Assembly: GCA_025667525.1 (NCBI GenBank)
Contig: CM046876.1
Span: 83,555,512-83,619,511 of the forward strand
DNA length: 64,000 nt
Direction of reading: 5' to 3'
Origin: Glebionis coronaria
Lineage: Eukaryota > Streptophyta > Magnoliopsida > Asterales > Asteraceae
Both the position numbers and the translations under genes were made by a program. The notes beneath the pieces were generated by a model. It was not told the origin of the DNA. It saw nothing but the letters and a program-made list of their open reading frames with translations, and ran no database searches. Below, one piece after another: positions 35,424 through 47,579 of the stretch (within the stretch, counting starts at the first letter, position 1; every line of letters begins with the position of its first letter).

Positions 35424-37575
35424 ATGGTGGCCTTTCTAGATGTCCTAAGCACAATATGTTGGTTATCTTGACACACAACAATAACAATAAGGATTTTCAT
35501 GAGGTTCTTGAATTCCTTTCACAAAGTCACGTCGCATACGTTCTTACTGTAAGTCCATTTGTCACTAAGTCGCTTGTGGAATAGTTTTGGAGGACAACAT
35601 CCTCCATCACTTGCCAAAATGTGCCTCATATCAAAGCCAAGGTACATGGTAAGACTGTTTTAATCTCAGAAGCATCAATTCGAAGTTCTCTTCGCTTTAC
35701 TGATGCTGAAGGGATTGATTGTTTGCCCAATCAAGATATACATGATAATTTAGATCTTATGGCTATGAGGGATGGCATGAATCGCTTACTTTTAATAAGG
35801 GGTTGTTTTCACCACAGTGGAAACTACTTTTTCATGCACTTATTCATTGTTTGAGTCTAAAAAGCACATCTTTTGATCAAATTATACAAGTAATGCTTCT
35901 ACAGCTATTTGTTTGGTTAATGGAAGAATTTTTAATTTGTCTAAAATGATTTTTGATGGCATGTTAAAGCAGTTAGAGTCAACTAATCAGTTCTTAATGT
36001 ATTCATGATTTTTTACAATTGTTTATAAGTGCCTAGGTGTCTAATCTTCCTGCTTCATCAAGTTCTTGCATTGTCCCTACTTTCACAAAAAGAACCTTTG
36101 TCTTTATTAGTAAACCAGGCAAAAAAATTTAAAGACAGTTACCATATTATTTACCCATATACTGGCACAACCAGCTAGTTCAGAGGATGAGGCTTCTAGT
36201 TCCTCTAGTGAGCCTCAGCAAACTCCCTCTCAAGCCTCGGAATAAGCTCAATCTACTTCTCCCTCTCAGCAAGACCAAGAGGTCTTTGATAAGATGATCC
36301 ATCCATCTGATGCCACGTCCTCTGCATGTGGTTCACCACCTATTAGGGTTGAGGATGTCATGGATCTCCCTACTCTCACTAATCTGTAAGTCTCTAGTCC
36401 AACAGGTTAGGGATTTACAAGTTGCGAAAGCAGCACAGGATAAAAGATTGCTAAACTAACAACAAAGCTCAAGAAATTGAAGAGGATAAGCAATCCATAT
36501 ATTAGACATCATCAAGTTGTGCATAAGGCACAGAGGAAGGAAGAAAGGATAGCAGAGAGAAGTTTGAGGAAGCAACAAAGGAATGCATCCAAACAGGGGA
36601 GGAAATTGGATGAAGCTAGTCCTTCTTATAAATTGGCTGACAAAGATGAAGAAGATGCACACAATGAGGGGAGGAACTTGGATGATGAGTATGATTATGG
36701 TGCTGGTATGGAGTACACAGGAATTGAAAATTTGGTTGAGGAACATGATGATCAAGAAAATCTTGAGGAACATGATAAACAAGAAAATCCTCAAGATTGG
36801 CTACACATGGATCATGAGCCCATACCATTGTTGAGTGAATTAATTATTGCAGAGATCCAGTCTCCACATACACCAGTCAATGATGTGGAGATGGATACAA
36901 TTAATGAGGCTCAAATTCAAAGTCAAATTGGTGCACAAGATCAACCACATCTTGAGCGTGAACACAGTTTTGGATTAGAGTTTATGGGTGCAATAAGAGA
37001 TTCAACTCAGACAAAGTCTAATGAGCCTACAAGGACAGAGGAGCGTAATATTGAAGACTCAATCTTTGTTGAGCAAAAGGTGTCATGAGATACCTTGGTG
37101 TTTGAAGAGAAAACAAGTAATGTCTCAAGTACCAGCGAAATTAGAAGTACCGGTAAGCCTGAACCAAGTACCGCCAAGCAAACACCAACTGCCGCTAGAG
37201 TTGCAAGTACTTGTGGACAAACAGCTGGTTTAGAAGAAGGTGACAAACAAGCTTCTAAAGAGAGTGCTACTCTATCCTTTGGAGAAGATATTACATTGAC
37301 TAAAATCTTGGTAAGTTTAAAGGAGAAAACTTCTGTTGAGAATGTCAAACAAAAAGAAGTTGAGGTTGAGATTATTGCTGAGGATGATCAAGTTCAAGAT
37401 ATGGACAATTCAAATGAGGATGCACAACCACATGTCTCTGAGCAGGTCAATGAAAAGGTTGTTGATCCACCTACTAAAGCTAATATTCAGGTGGAACAAC
37501 CTAATACTGAATCTCAAGCAGATGAACCAAAGGAAAAAGAGGTTCAAGCTTCAAAGCCAAAAGAAAAGGGTAGTG
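35424..37575 (+). pseudogene. Copia accessory ORF remnant
   Basis: It starts MVAFLDVLSTICWL at 35424. Past stops and frameshifts it continues with HEVLEFLSQSHVAYVLTVSP, then ISEASIRSSLRFTDAEGIDCL and, near 35925, NLSKMIFDGML. From 36470 to 37575 are long open stretches of acidic and glutamine-rich low-complexity sequence (KQGRKLDEASPSYK, EEHDDQENLEEHD, QADEPKEKEVQ). This is an extra ORF that I associate with Asteraceae LTR elements; its role is unknown. The fragment ends where unrelated sequence begins at about 37575. Confidence 0.6.
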
Positions 37576-38036
37576 TAGTCCTTGGTTTAAAAATGCACGC
37601 ATCATTGCGCAAATTGCACGCATCAATGCGTTGCTTTTAAAATTTCGCATCAAGGTGCTGAATGCAGTGCCATCTCAAAATGCGTTCGCATTAAACCGCA
37701 ATTTACCGCATTTGTGTAATGCTAGCAACGGTAGCAATTGTCGCAATCTAGTACTTAAGTCATTTTTGTCAAATTTGAACCATATAAAAGAGACCTACAT
37801 AATTTTATAGCCTTTTTAAAGATAGTACTTTTTGAAAAACATTTAAAACAAACACAATAACAGAAAATATAGTATCTTACATTTTGCTAAGTATATTTTT
37901 TTTTCAATGTTTACTTTCAACTTATTTGTTTTACAAGGGATTATAGGGGTAATTTCAATATGCTAGTAACTTAATTGCATTTACTTGGTACTTGGTAGGC
38001 TATATACTATTTCTAAATAATTATTTACTTTTTTAT
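37576..38036. other. Unclassified insertion with TTGCGC/ATGCGT repeats
   Basis: It interrupts the accessory ORF. The left part (37590-37740) repeats TTGCACGCATCAATGCG-like phrases and TTACCGCATTTG, some inverted, suggesting one end of a MITE. No matching other end found. Confidence 0.4.
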
Positions 38037-38618
38037 TGATAACGTATAGTCCCCAGCCGGGTCATGAACCCGGCCCATGGGTACTACCCATATCTGGCCC
38101 ATCACAGATGGGTGGAATAATGTCATTCAGGCTTATGGGCTTGGATGAACAGTAACCGCACACGTGTGTGCGGCCCACGGCCCGGTGCGGCCGGCATGGC
38201 TGACATAGGGTTAGACAGAATAATATTCTGTCTAGGAATATCTTTATCCCAAAGAGAGAGGATATTCACTACCAGGATTAGAAGATAACAATCATTCTAA
38301 TTCTGGTGATTATCTCTTCCTTGGGGCCGAAGCATCGGTGGAAGCCCATTAGGGTTTCACTGCTTATAAAAGGAACCCTCAAGGGTTCCACAAAGGTATT
38401 ACGACTTGTACTCTAAACTCATATAAACCCTAAATCGATTATATACTCTCACGCCGGAGTCTAATCGTGGGAAACATTCCCACGGTAAGTCTAACGCGTG
38501 CTGTTTAGTGTGCAGGATCCCAACCAAACGATTCACTTGGTGCAGGAGCCGGAGCCCAGCCAACCCGAATTAAGCCTAATTCGGGTCTAGCAAGGATCAA
38601 CCAACTTTTGCATCAACA
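38037..38618 (+). repeat. 5' LTR of a Tat-clade Gypsy element
   Basis: From about TGATAACGTATAGTCCC to TTGCATCAACA. Near 38365 CTTATAAAAGGAACC is a TATA box. The left boundary is tentative because no second LTR or target duplication is visible; the right boundary is fixed by the primer site. Confidence 0.7.
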
Positions 38619-38619
38619 A

Positions 38620-38637
38620 GTTGGCGCCATCCGTGGG
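38620..38637 (+). promoter_or_regulatory. Primer binding site of the Gypsy element
   Basis: GTTGGCGCCATCCGTGGG directly after the LTR, the TGGCGCC-type primer site usual in plant Gypsy elements of the Tat/Athila group. Confidence 0.75.
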
Positions 38638-40482
38638 ACCCATTACACTAAGCTAGAAGAAAAATCTCATTCTGAATCTCCAATGACGAAGGGGCACCAG
38701 CAAGCTAATCCCAGGAATGCGAATCCCGGGAATCGGAAGTCCCAAGGGGAAGGGATTCTCATCCCCAACCAATCACCTAGCCGCCTCGCAGGCGGGCCGG
38801 GTAACCGTAGCAGTTTTCAACCCTTGGGGGTGACAAGCACGATCTCCATGACACCCCCACCTACTTCAACCCTGGACAACCCTGATCCAGGGAGTGCGCC
38901 AAACCCTCCTAACAAGGAATCGCGCAGACCCTCGACGAAGGAAGAAGTGGAAGTCCTACCACTCAGTGAGGAGGATCTTACTCGAGTTCTTACGCAGAAC
39001 TTCGAAAGGATCGTCCCGGGGATCGCATCAAGGTTGAATCTGGGGAGGAACCTCCAATCCAGACTCAACTTTAGCGACACCGGACCAATCACCTCCTCCC
39101 AAAATCAGAGGAAAAGGAGGGTTCGGCCTCCGGAACAGGGTACCTTTGAGGAAACCCCTCAACCCCGGAATGTGTTTGAGCGCATAGGAGATCGCCTCAT
39201 GCAGGAAATAATGCAGCCTCGAGAAGGGGAAAGGTCGGATGGCTCACCCGAGCGACCAGATCGAGAGCTGGCCAGAACCACACGTCGCCCGAGTGTGTGG
39301 GACAGGATGAACACTGGGAAATTGCTCCTGGTTCATCCCAAAAAAGTGGTCCTTATTCAAAGGATGGGGCACCACCGCCGTCCCCGGATCCGTCCGGAGA
39401 GGACTCGGATGACCATCCACCTAAGCGTCGCCGGCCTAGGCGCACCCCTCCACCACCACCAAACAACGATGAGTATTATGGTGGCCCTTACTATCGAGAT
39501 ACGGAGGCGGAGGACCTTTCACGTCCCTGGTGTGAACCATGGGATGACCCTAGGCTCACTCGGCCATGGGCGGATCCCAGGGAAGACCCGTTCACCCTCC
39601 GCATACGGAACTATTCTGAGGACACTAAACGTCGCATGCCGGCGTGTATCAAGACTTATGACGGGTCCGGTGATCCGGTGGATCACCTTAAAATATTTGA
39701 TACGCAGGCTAAAATTGAGAGATGGCCCATGCCTATATGGTGCCAAATGTTCAATTCGACCTTGATCGGAAACGCCCGTGACTGGTTTGAAGCGCTCCCT
39801 CCACGGAGCATTGATAGTTTCACGGAACTACGCACTGCGTTTGAGAACAATTATACTCAAAGAAAGAAGTATAATAGGGATCCGGTCTCGTTGGCAACTG
39901 TCAAGCAACGGTCGGGGGAGTCAATAGAAGCCTTCACTGAACGCTTCAATGATGAGTGCACGCGCACAAGAACCATGCCGGAGCTCCTGAAAATCTCTGA
40001 CTACATGCACGCCATAACAGACAGAGAACTGATCAGGCGCCTCAATGACAAACGTCCAGAGAGATATGATGACCTCATGGAAAGGGTCAGAAATTTCATA
40101 GAAGGAGAAACAACTGTTGCCGCGGCCTACCCATCCCGAGGAAATGGGTATCGGTCAAATGATCAGTCCCGGAGGCAATCGGGCGGTCAAGGCAATCAGA
40201 ACAATAACAAGGGCTCAGACTATAAGAGCCAAAGAAAAGGAGGACGGCAAGACGATAAGTTCACCCCCCCTAAAGATGTCCTACCGGGAGATCTTGCTGA
40301 CGGAAGGGGCGAACTTCCCAAGGCCTCCCCCAATGACCACTCCGCCGGAACGTCGGCAAGGAAGTCGCTTTTGCGAGTTCCATAATGACAAAGGTCACGG
40401 CACGGAGGAGTGCATCCAGCTCAAGAAGCATATTGAGTCGCTGATCAAATCAGGCAAACTCAAGCACCTAGTTAAGGATTAG
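38620..40482 (+). pseudogene. Gypsy (Tat clade) gag, frameshifted
   Basis: The gag reads in three frames in turn. About 38682-39300 holds a proline- and arginine-rich start (RPPEQGTFEETPQPRNVFER). At about 39297-40270 is the capsid-like retrotransposon gag domain (MPACIKTYDGSGDPVDHLKI, ARDWFEALPPRSIDSFTELR). At about 40300-40482 is the terminal region GSRFCEFHNDKGHGTEEC, with TAG after KHLVKD. Two net frameshifts (near 39300 and 40270) break it. CEFHxDxGHxTEEC is a hallmark of Tat-clade gag. Base composition (GC-rich) differs sharply from the AT-rich flanks, as usual for younger Gypsy elements. Confidence 0.88.
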
Positions 40483-40559
40483 AAGGATGGAAAAGACAAT
40501 AACAAGAAGTATGATAAGAAGGATCCCCAAAAGGACAAACCTTCGACCATATACATGAT

Positions 40560-42858
40560 TTAATCCAGACAGCGCCGCACGAGGCAGAAAGTTGGCCAAA
40601 AATTTTCACGCGGCAGGGAAATCTCATTCCCTCCCATCACAGCAAGCGATGTGATTGATGCACCTCTCACTATTGAGATAAGCATTGGAACACATAACGT
40701 TCGTCGCATGTATGTTGATGGAGGATCGTCAGCAGAGGTACTATATGAACACTGTTTCGTGCAGTTATGCCCAGAAATAAGAAGCCAATTAGTACCGGCC
40801 ACGTCGCCGCTTACTGGCTTTAGTGGAGACACTATCTGGCCGATAGGGCAATTATGTTTGCTTGTGACCATTGGGAATGAGGAGCATTCCACTACGGCGT
40901 GGATGAACTTCATGGTGATACGCTCACACTCTCCGTACAATGGAATCATAGGCAGACCAGGCATTTTGGCTATACGGGCGGTACCCTCTACGGCGCACGG
41001 GATGATCAAATTCCCCGTGGAAGGGGGAATTGTTACCATTTACAACACAATTGTACCGGCATCCGAGTGTCACACCGTGACAACACCGGCTCCACCTGTT
41101 CCACCCAAAGATGGATCACCACCTCCCAATTGGAAGGTGGCCATTCACCCTGACTATCCGGAACAGGAGGTATCCATAGGAGGGGCACTCTCGGATAGCG
41201 GCAAAAGGGCCATGTGCTCTCTTTTAAGTGCAAACCTAGACATATTCGCATGGGAGCCAAAGCATATGACAGGTGTGCCACGTGCGATAGCAGAGCATAA
41301 GCTCCAGATCCGCCAAGGGTACCAACCCATCAAGCAAAAGAAGCGCGGCCAGGCGCCTGAGCGCAGCCAAGTAATATTAGAGGAAGTACGGAAACTAGTA
41401 GATGCAGGTATCATGCGCGAGGTATACTACCACGAGTGGTTGTCCAATCCGGTCATGGTCAAGAAGCATGACGGAAGTTGGCGCATGTGTGTGGATTTTA
41501 CGGATCTTAACAAGGCCTGCCCACAGGACTGTTACCCGTTACCGGAAATCGACTGGAAGGTGGAGTACCTATGTGGGTATCCTTTCAAATGCTTTTTGGA
41601 TGCGTATAAAGGTATCATCAAATCCAGATGGCGGAGGATGATGCAGAAAAAACGGCGTTCCATACGAGCCAGGGCGTGTATTGCTATACGAAAATGCCGT
41701 TTGGACTAAAGAACACCAGTGCTACATATCAGCGGTTGGTGGACAAAGCTTTTGAATCACAGATAGGCCGCAACTTGGAAGTTTATGTTGATGACCTGGT
41801 GATAAAAAGTCACACGGAGGAGGCACTCCTCCGAGATGTCCAAGAGACATTCGACACTCTGAGAAGGATTAACATGAAGTTAAATCCAAAGAAATGTACG
41901 TTTGGAGCAACTGAGGGGATGTTCCTCGGATATTTTATTGATCCAAACAGAATCAAACCTTGCCCAGAGAAGACGGATGCAGTGATACAACTACCGTCCC
42001 CGCAGACACGGAAGGAGGTGCAATCCTTAAATGGGAAGCTAGCCGGACTGAATAGGTTCCTATCTAAATCCGCAGAGAAGTCATTACCCCTATTTAAGAC
42101 ACTCAAGAAGTGCATTAGAAAGGGAGACTTCCGGTGGACGAAGGAAGCCGAGGAAGCCTTCGGCCAACTCAAGCGGCATCTTGCATCCCTCCCTATGCTA
42201 GTAGCTCCCCGGCCAAAGGAGGAACTCATTATGTATCTCTTAGCTACTCATGGCGCAATAAGCGCGGTACTTATGACGGATAGAGATACAGTACAAACTC
42301 CGGTCTACTTTATAAGTAGAACACTACAAGGGCCGGAGCTGAATTATTCCTCCATGGAAAAATTGGTGTTAGCACTAGTGTTTGCTACAAAGCGGTTGCG
42401 CCGGTACTTTCAGGCGCACCCAATTGTAGTCATTACGGATCAGCCAATCAAGCAGGTTATTTCTAGACCAGATGTGGCAGGGAGGCTACAGAAGTGGAGC
42501 ATCCTATTGGGAGAGCACAATATATCTTACAGGCCAAGGACGGCTGTTAAAGGCCAGATCTTGGCAGATTTCCTGATCGAAAAGCCGGATGAGGAAGGGC
42601 CAATCATCAAGCAAGACAAAATCCCAACAGAACCATGGGTGTTATTCACGGATGGATCTTCGTGTACGGACGGGTCCGGAGCAGGTCTCATCCTCACAAA
42701 TCAAGAAGGAATGGAATTCACGTACGCCCTCCGTTTTGAGTTCACGGCCACCAACAACGAAGCGGAATATGAAGCATTAATTGCGGGTTTAAAAATCGCC
42801 GCTAGAATGGGAGTCCGCAACCTTGAGGCCTACGTGGACTCACGGCTTGTAGCGAACC
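40560..42858 (+). pseudogene. Gypsy (Tat clade) pol: protease, RT, RNase H, second RNase H
   Basis: Protease (RRMYVDGGSSAEVLYEHCF) at about 40705-40760 is followed by reverse transcriptase: PVMVKKHDGSWRMCVDFTDL (41447-41506), then MPFGLKNTSATYQRL and the catalytic YVDD at about 41786. One base is missing at about 41609 (KGYHQIQMA becomes KGIIKSRWR), so the pol frame is broken inside RT. The first RNase H region is at 42220-42560 (YFISRTLQGPELNYSSMEKL). A second, archaeal-type RNase H starts at about 42630 (WVLFTDGSSCTDGSGAGLIL, EAEYEALIAGLKIA). Dual RNase H marks the Tat clade. The sequence enters the N run at 42859, so integrase and 3' LTR cannot be seen. Confidence 0.9.
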
Positions 42859-43858
42859 NNNNNNNNNNNNNNNNNNNNNNNNNNNNNNNNNNNNNNNNNN
42901 NNNNNNNNNNNNNNNNNNNNNNNNNNNNNNNNNNNNNNNNNNNNNNNNNNNNNNNNNNNNNNNNNNNNNNNNNNNNNNNNNNNNNNNNNNNNNNNNNNNN
43001 NNNNNNNNNNNNNNNNNNNNNNNNNNNNNNNNNNNNNNNNNNNNNNNNNNNNNNNNNNNNNNNNNNNNNNNNNNNNNNNNNNNNNNNNNNNNNNNNNNNN
43101 NNNNNNNNNNNNNNNNNNNNNNNNNNNNNNNNNNNNNNNNNNNNNNNNNNNNNNNNNNNNNNNNNNNNNNNNNNNNNNNNNNNNNNNNNNNNNNNNNNNN
43201 NNNNNNNNNNNNNNNNNNNNNNNNNNNNNNNNNNNNNNNNNNNNNNNNNNNNNNNNNNNNNNNNNNNNNNNNNNNNNNNNNNNNNNNNNNNNNNNNNNNN
43301 NNNNNNNNNNNNNNNNNNNNNNNNNNNNNNNNNNNNNNNNNNNNNNNNNNNNNNNNNNNNNNNNNNNNNNNNNNNNNNNNNNNNNNNNNNNNNNNNNNNN
43401 NNNNNNNNNNNNNNNNNNNNNNNNNNNNNNNNNNNNNNNNNNNNNNNNNNNNNNNNNNNNNNNNNNNNNNNNNNNNNNNNNNNNNNNNNNNNNNNNNNNN
43501 NNNNNNNNNNNNNNNNNNNNNNNNNNNNNNNNNNNNNNNNNNNNNNNNNNNNNNNNNNNNNNNNNNNNNNNNNNNNNNNNNNNNNNNNNNNNNNNNNNNN
43601 NNNNNNNNNNNNNNNNNNNNNNNNNNNNNNNNNNNNNNNNNNNNNNNNNNNNNNNNNNNNNNNNNNNNNNNNNNNNNNNNNNNNNNNNNNNNNNNNNNNN
43701 NNNNNNNNNNNNNNNNNNNNNNNNNNNNNNNNNNNNNNNNNNNNNNNNNNNNNNNNNNNNNNNNNNNNNNNNNNNNNNNNNNNNNNNNNNNNNNNNNNNN
43801 NNNNNNNNNNNNNNNNNNNNNNNNNNNNNNNNNNNNNNNNNNNNNNNNNNNNNNNNNN
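42859..43858. other. Assembly gap, exactly 1000 N
   Basis: A run of N of round length, probably a placeholder of unknown true size. Left of it is Gypsy pol, right of it the minisatellite of an unrelated element, so the two sides need not be neighbours at this distance. Confidence 0.98.
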
Positions 43859-44230
43859 AGGCAGACATGTATGTTTTTGGAGGCGGACATGTATATGTTT
43901 TTGAAGGCGGAAATGTATGTTTTTAGAGGCAGACATGTATGTTTTAATTAGAGGAGGACATGTATGTTTTTTTAGGCGGGCATGTATGTTTTTGGAGGCG
44001 GACATGTATGTTTTTTGAGGCGGACATGCATATGTTTTTGGAGGCGGAAATGTATGTTTTTAGAGGAGGACATGTATGTTTTTGGAGGCGGGCATGTATG
44101 TTTTTGGAGGCGGACATGTATGTTTTTAGTACAAGTATTTTTTTGGAGGCGGACATTTATGTTTTTAGAGGCGACATGTATGTTTTTGGAAGTGTGCATA
44201 TATGTTTCTGGGAAAAGTATACACATGTTT
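43859..44230 (+). repeat. Minisatellite of element C
   Basis: Some fifteen units of about 24 bp, consensus GGCGGACATGTATGTTTTTGGA. Same place and strand within the element as the arrays at 46020, 53320 and (inverted) 63215. Confidence 0.9.
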
Positions 44231-44709
44231 GGAAGAGACACTTTAAATAAATACTTTTGTTCACATATGCTCATTTGTATTAAATATTATGTATGTTTTA
44301 CTTTTGTTTTGGGTGCTACAAATTTACATTATTCAAATAACATATAACAACCCGAATAACATAAATATTTATTGAAAAGTTTAAAAAGTAGTTAAGCATA
44401 AAAATATATATATTATTTAATATAAAAACATACATGCAAAATGGACTTTTTTCCAAAACATGAATGTTTTTTTTAAGTTTGAAAATTAAGAGAATTTAAA
44501 AAGCAAAAAAAAAATCAAAAATTAAAGAATTAAAAAACGAGATTATTTAAAAATAAATAAAAAATAATAAAAATATCTTTTATCTTTTACATTTTTGCCC
44601 TTATGCATTTTTATCTAATAAATTAAATCAAAATAATTATCTAAATTCTGATTGGTCTATTATAGTTCTGATAGTTCTGAGCCTTAAATTGGTTCTGACA
44701 AGAAAGCCC

Positions 44710-44712
<3 letters not shown>
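43859..44712 (+). mobile_element. TA-linked TIR element C (left part lost in the gap)
   Basis: The minisatellite at 43859-44230 is followed by about 480 bp of AT-rich sequence and a right end (TTCTGATTGGTCTATTATAG, GAGCCTTAAATTGGTTCTGA) that matches the right ends of elements A and B in degraded form. It stops at a (TA)n tract. Confidence 0.75.

Positions 44713-44793
<81 letters not shown>
44713..44793. repeat. (TA)n tract between elements C and A
   Basis: 81 bp of TA dinucleotides with one phase slip. Confidence 0.95.
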
Positions 44794-46735
44794 GGTATAT
44801 AGGTAAGAGTTATATGTAGAACCCATTTTTAGTGTAGAACCATGTAGAACTATTTTAGATCATTATAAACCATCAGATGTATTAATCAATGGCAGAAAAT
44901 TAAAATGGCAGTGTGGTAATTAAATGAAAATGAGGATGACATATTTTTGACACGTAATGGGTAATCTGGACATTTCGTCCTAGTAATAAACAAATCGAAA
45001 TTTAAAATGAAAGCTTATTTTTTTTAGAAAAAAAACACACAACACCATAATCTCTCTCACTCTTTGTTTTCTTCTCTTATGCTAAACCGCCTCCATGTTT
45101 AATAGATCCCATCTTTAGCCACCACAAAACTACAACCACTATAAATTAATAGGATATTTCGTTCAGATCTGAATGAATCGGTTAACTAATCGTCGCCTCA
45201 CTCACCGGATCCATTATTAAGGATTTAGATCTGAATCGATTAACCATCATTGATCATTACGGTACTACATATCACGAATTCAAGCAACCAACATCGACAT
45301 GGTCGAAAGTCTACCATAACCAAAACACTAAGAACCTGTCGCGAATCCACCGAAAATGAACGCACAAGAACAAGTTGTGAGTCCAACATAATCGAATCCG
45401 AGTTCGATCTCAGTGTTTGTTGTTTCTTGTTACTCGAATTAAAAAAAAAGAAATAGAGGTCCCTTTATAAGGGCCGGAGATGGTTGGGTTTCTTGTTAAC
45501 TCGAACTGACCAATATTTTGGATCAACAAAGCATCATTTTGAGATTTACAGTAAGTGTTTTTTATTCTAATTTTTTGTTTATTTGTGTATATGACAAGAT
45601 GTGATTTTTTATTCGAATTGACCAATATCAAGATGATGATTTTTAATGATAATCTAACCTTTTTTTTTGTTTGAAAATTTTAATTTAATGTTATTCTAGA
45701 ATAAAACACTTTCATTCATTTTTAATGCATAGCTACACCATACGATGTATCTTTTTGTCCACATCTCGTAGTTATGTTTATCCTTATTTAATTAGCAATT
45801 GTGGTCACTTTTTGTAAAGTTTAATGTCAGACTATGAAAAGTGGTGATTGTTTGTGATCAAAATCATTTACGGATTTGATTTAACAAATGTTGTGCATAT
45901 GTGTTATGCTAAAAAAAATATTTACTAGTCTTAATTTTTTATCTAATCAAATTGTTCATATATGTTTCAGTGGGATGGCCTAAAGACAAACAAGATGCGT
46001 GCGATGAAGATTGACGAATACATTTGTATTTTTAGAAGTTGCCCGCATATGTTTTTGAAGGCGTGCATTGATGTTTTCAACCGTGCATTGATGGTTTTGG
46101 AAGGCGTGCATTAATGTTTTCAGCCGCGCATATATGTTTTTGAAATATGTGCATCTATGTTTTGCTGCTGTGCACATATACTATAGTGAATTTGATTATG
46201 ATTTTGTTAATGGTTTGTATTACATATATGTTTTTTTGTAGAAGTGTATATATAAATTATATCTTGCATTTGTTTGTTAAACTTATATTAGAATAGAATG
46301 TAACATTTATGTATGTGACCTTTTAGATTGGTTATGTTTTTATTTATTTATTGTAAAGTGCATTTGTTTGTAAAATTTGCTTATGGTCAAACAATTACAC
46401 AACATTGAAAGTGTATTTACATTCTTAAAAAAACACCTATGCATATGATTTTAAGATATACATTTTTTGAAAAAACATAGATGCATCAATTTTATTTTTT
46501 AAAAACAAATGCTAAGAAATGGAGAACTTAAAAACTAAAGAAAAAAAATTAAAAAATTGAGGAATAAGAAAAATGTTTTTACGAAAAAATAAATTTAAAA
46601 ATAAATATGCATTTTACCATTATACCCTTATAAGTTAAATTAAAATATTTAATATTACTAAATTCTGATTGGTTTAGAATAGTTCTACACAGTTATACAC
46701 CTAAAATGGGTTCTGCATATAACTCAACCCTATAT
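44794..46735 (+). mobile_element. TA-linked TIR element A, complete, about 1.94 kb
   Basis: The left end GGTAAGAGTTATATGTAGAA, continuing CCCATTTTTAGTGTAGAAC, is an inverted repeat of the right end, which on the minus strand reads GGGTTGAGTTATATGCAGAA then CCCATTTTAGGTGTA. The TIR is about 60 bp. It is flanked by (TA)n on both sides and has no coding frame. A minisatellite lies about 570 bp from the right end. Confidence 0.88.
46020..46170 (+). repeat. Minisatellite of element A
   Basis: Six or so units such as GGCGTGCATTGATGTTTTCA and GTGCATCTATGTTTT, about 20-23 bp each. Confidence 0.85.
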
Positions 46736-46841
<106 letters not shown>

Positions 46842-47110
46842 GGCTAAGTTTGACTAGGAAAATGAATATGTGCCACGTCATATGCCTATTTGGCGTTTTC
46901 TTATTGGCTACATATTATTTAGTTTATTTTAGAAACTATATCATTCGGCATATATTTTCAACTATATCATTAGACATATATTTTCCCCGGTAAACCCTAA
47001 TATCTGTATATCTCTTTCACTCATTCGTATCTTTTTATCTATTCATATATTCACATAAATCCTTAAACACTAATATCATTAATTCTTATTTTCACAAAGA
47101 TACTCATTCT

Positions 47111-47528
47111 TCATTCCAAATCCGAGATTTTATATATGTTATTGTTCGTTCTACATTTTTCATATATGGTGTTGTTTGTTCATTCTACAGTTTTTTACCA
47201 GATCTGAGATTATATTTTATTAATAGATGAAGTGTTGTCGTGCTCCAGGCTACAACTGGTCCATTAATCAAGCTTTGTTGATTACGTGTTTGTAGTCATA
47301 ACGTAGTCCAGGCTACAACTGGTATTGTTCATTCCAAATCCGAGATTTTATATCTGTTATTGTTCGTTCTGCATTTTTTATATCTGGTATTGTTCGTTCA
47401 TTCTGCAGTTTTTTTACCAAATTTGAGATTTTATTTTATTAATCGATGAAGTGTTGTCGTGCTCTAGGTTGCGACTGGTCCATTGATCAATCTTTGTTGA
47501 TTACGTGTTTATAGTCCTAACGTAGTCC
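47111..47528 (+). repeat. Tandem duplication, about 218-bp period
   Basis: 47111-47309 and 47329-47528 match closely (CATTCCAAATCCGAGATTTT ... GATTACGTGTTT ... AACGTAGTCC). The linker repeats AGGCTACAACTGGT. Confidence 0.85.
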
Positions 47529-47579
47529 TTTGTATTATTTTTTCGATGTGCTAAATCAAGTTATCATGTGTCATGTGTT

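Noticed and set aside
37095..37640. Host acidic protein gene
   Set aside because: It is colinear with the accessory ORF of the Copia element and lacks its own start context or introns.
42802..44005. Long open frames spanning the N run
   Set aside because: They are open only because N translates as unknown; nothing supports a protein there.
43859..44250. Repeat protein rich in FWRRTCMF-like units
   Set aside because: It is translation of a 24-bp minisatellite in a transposon; every frame is open because the unit length is a multiple of three.
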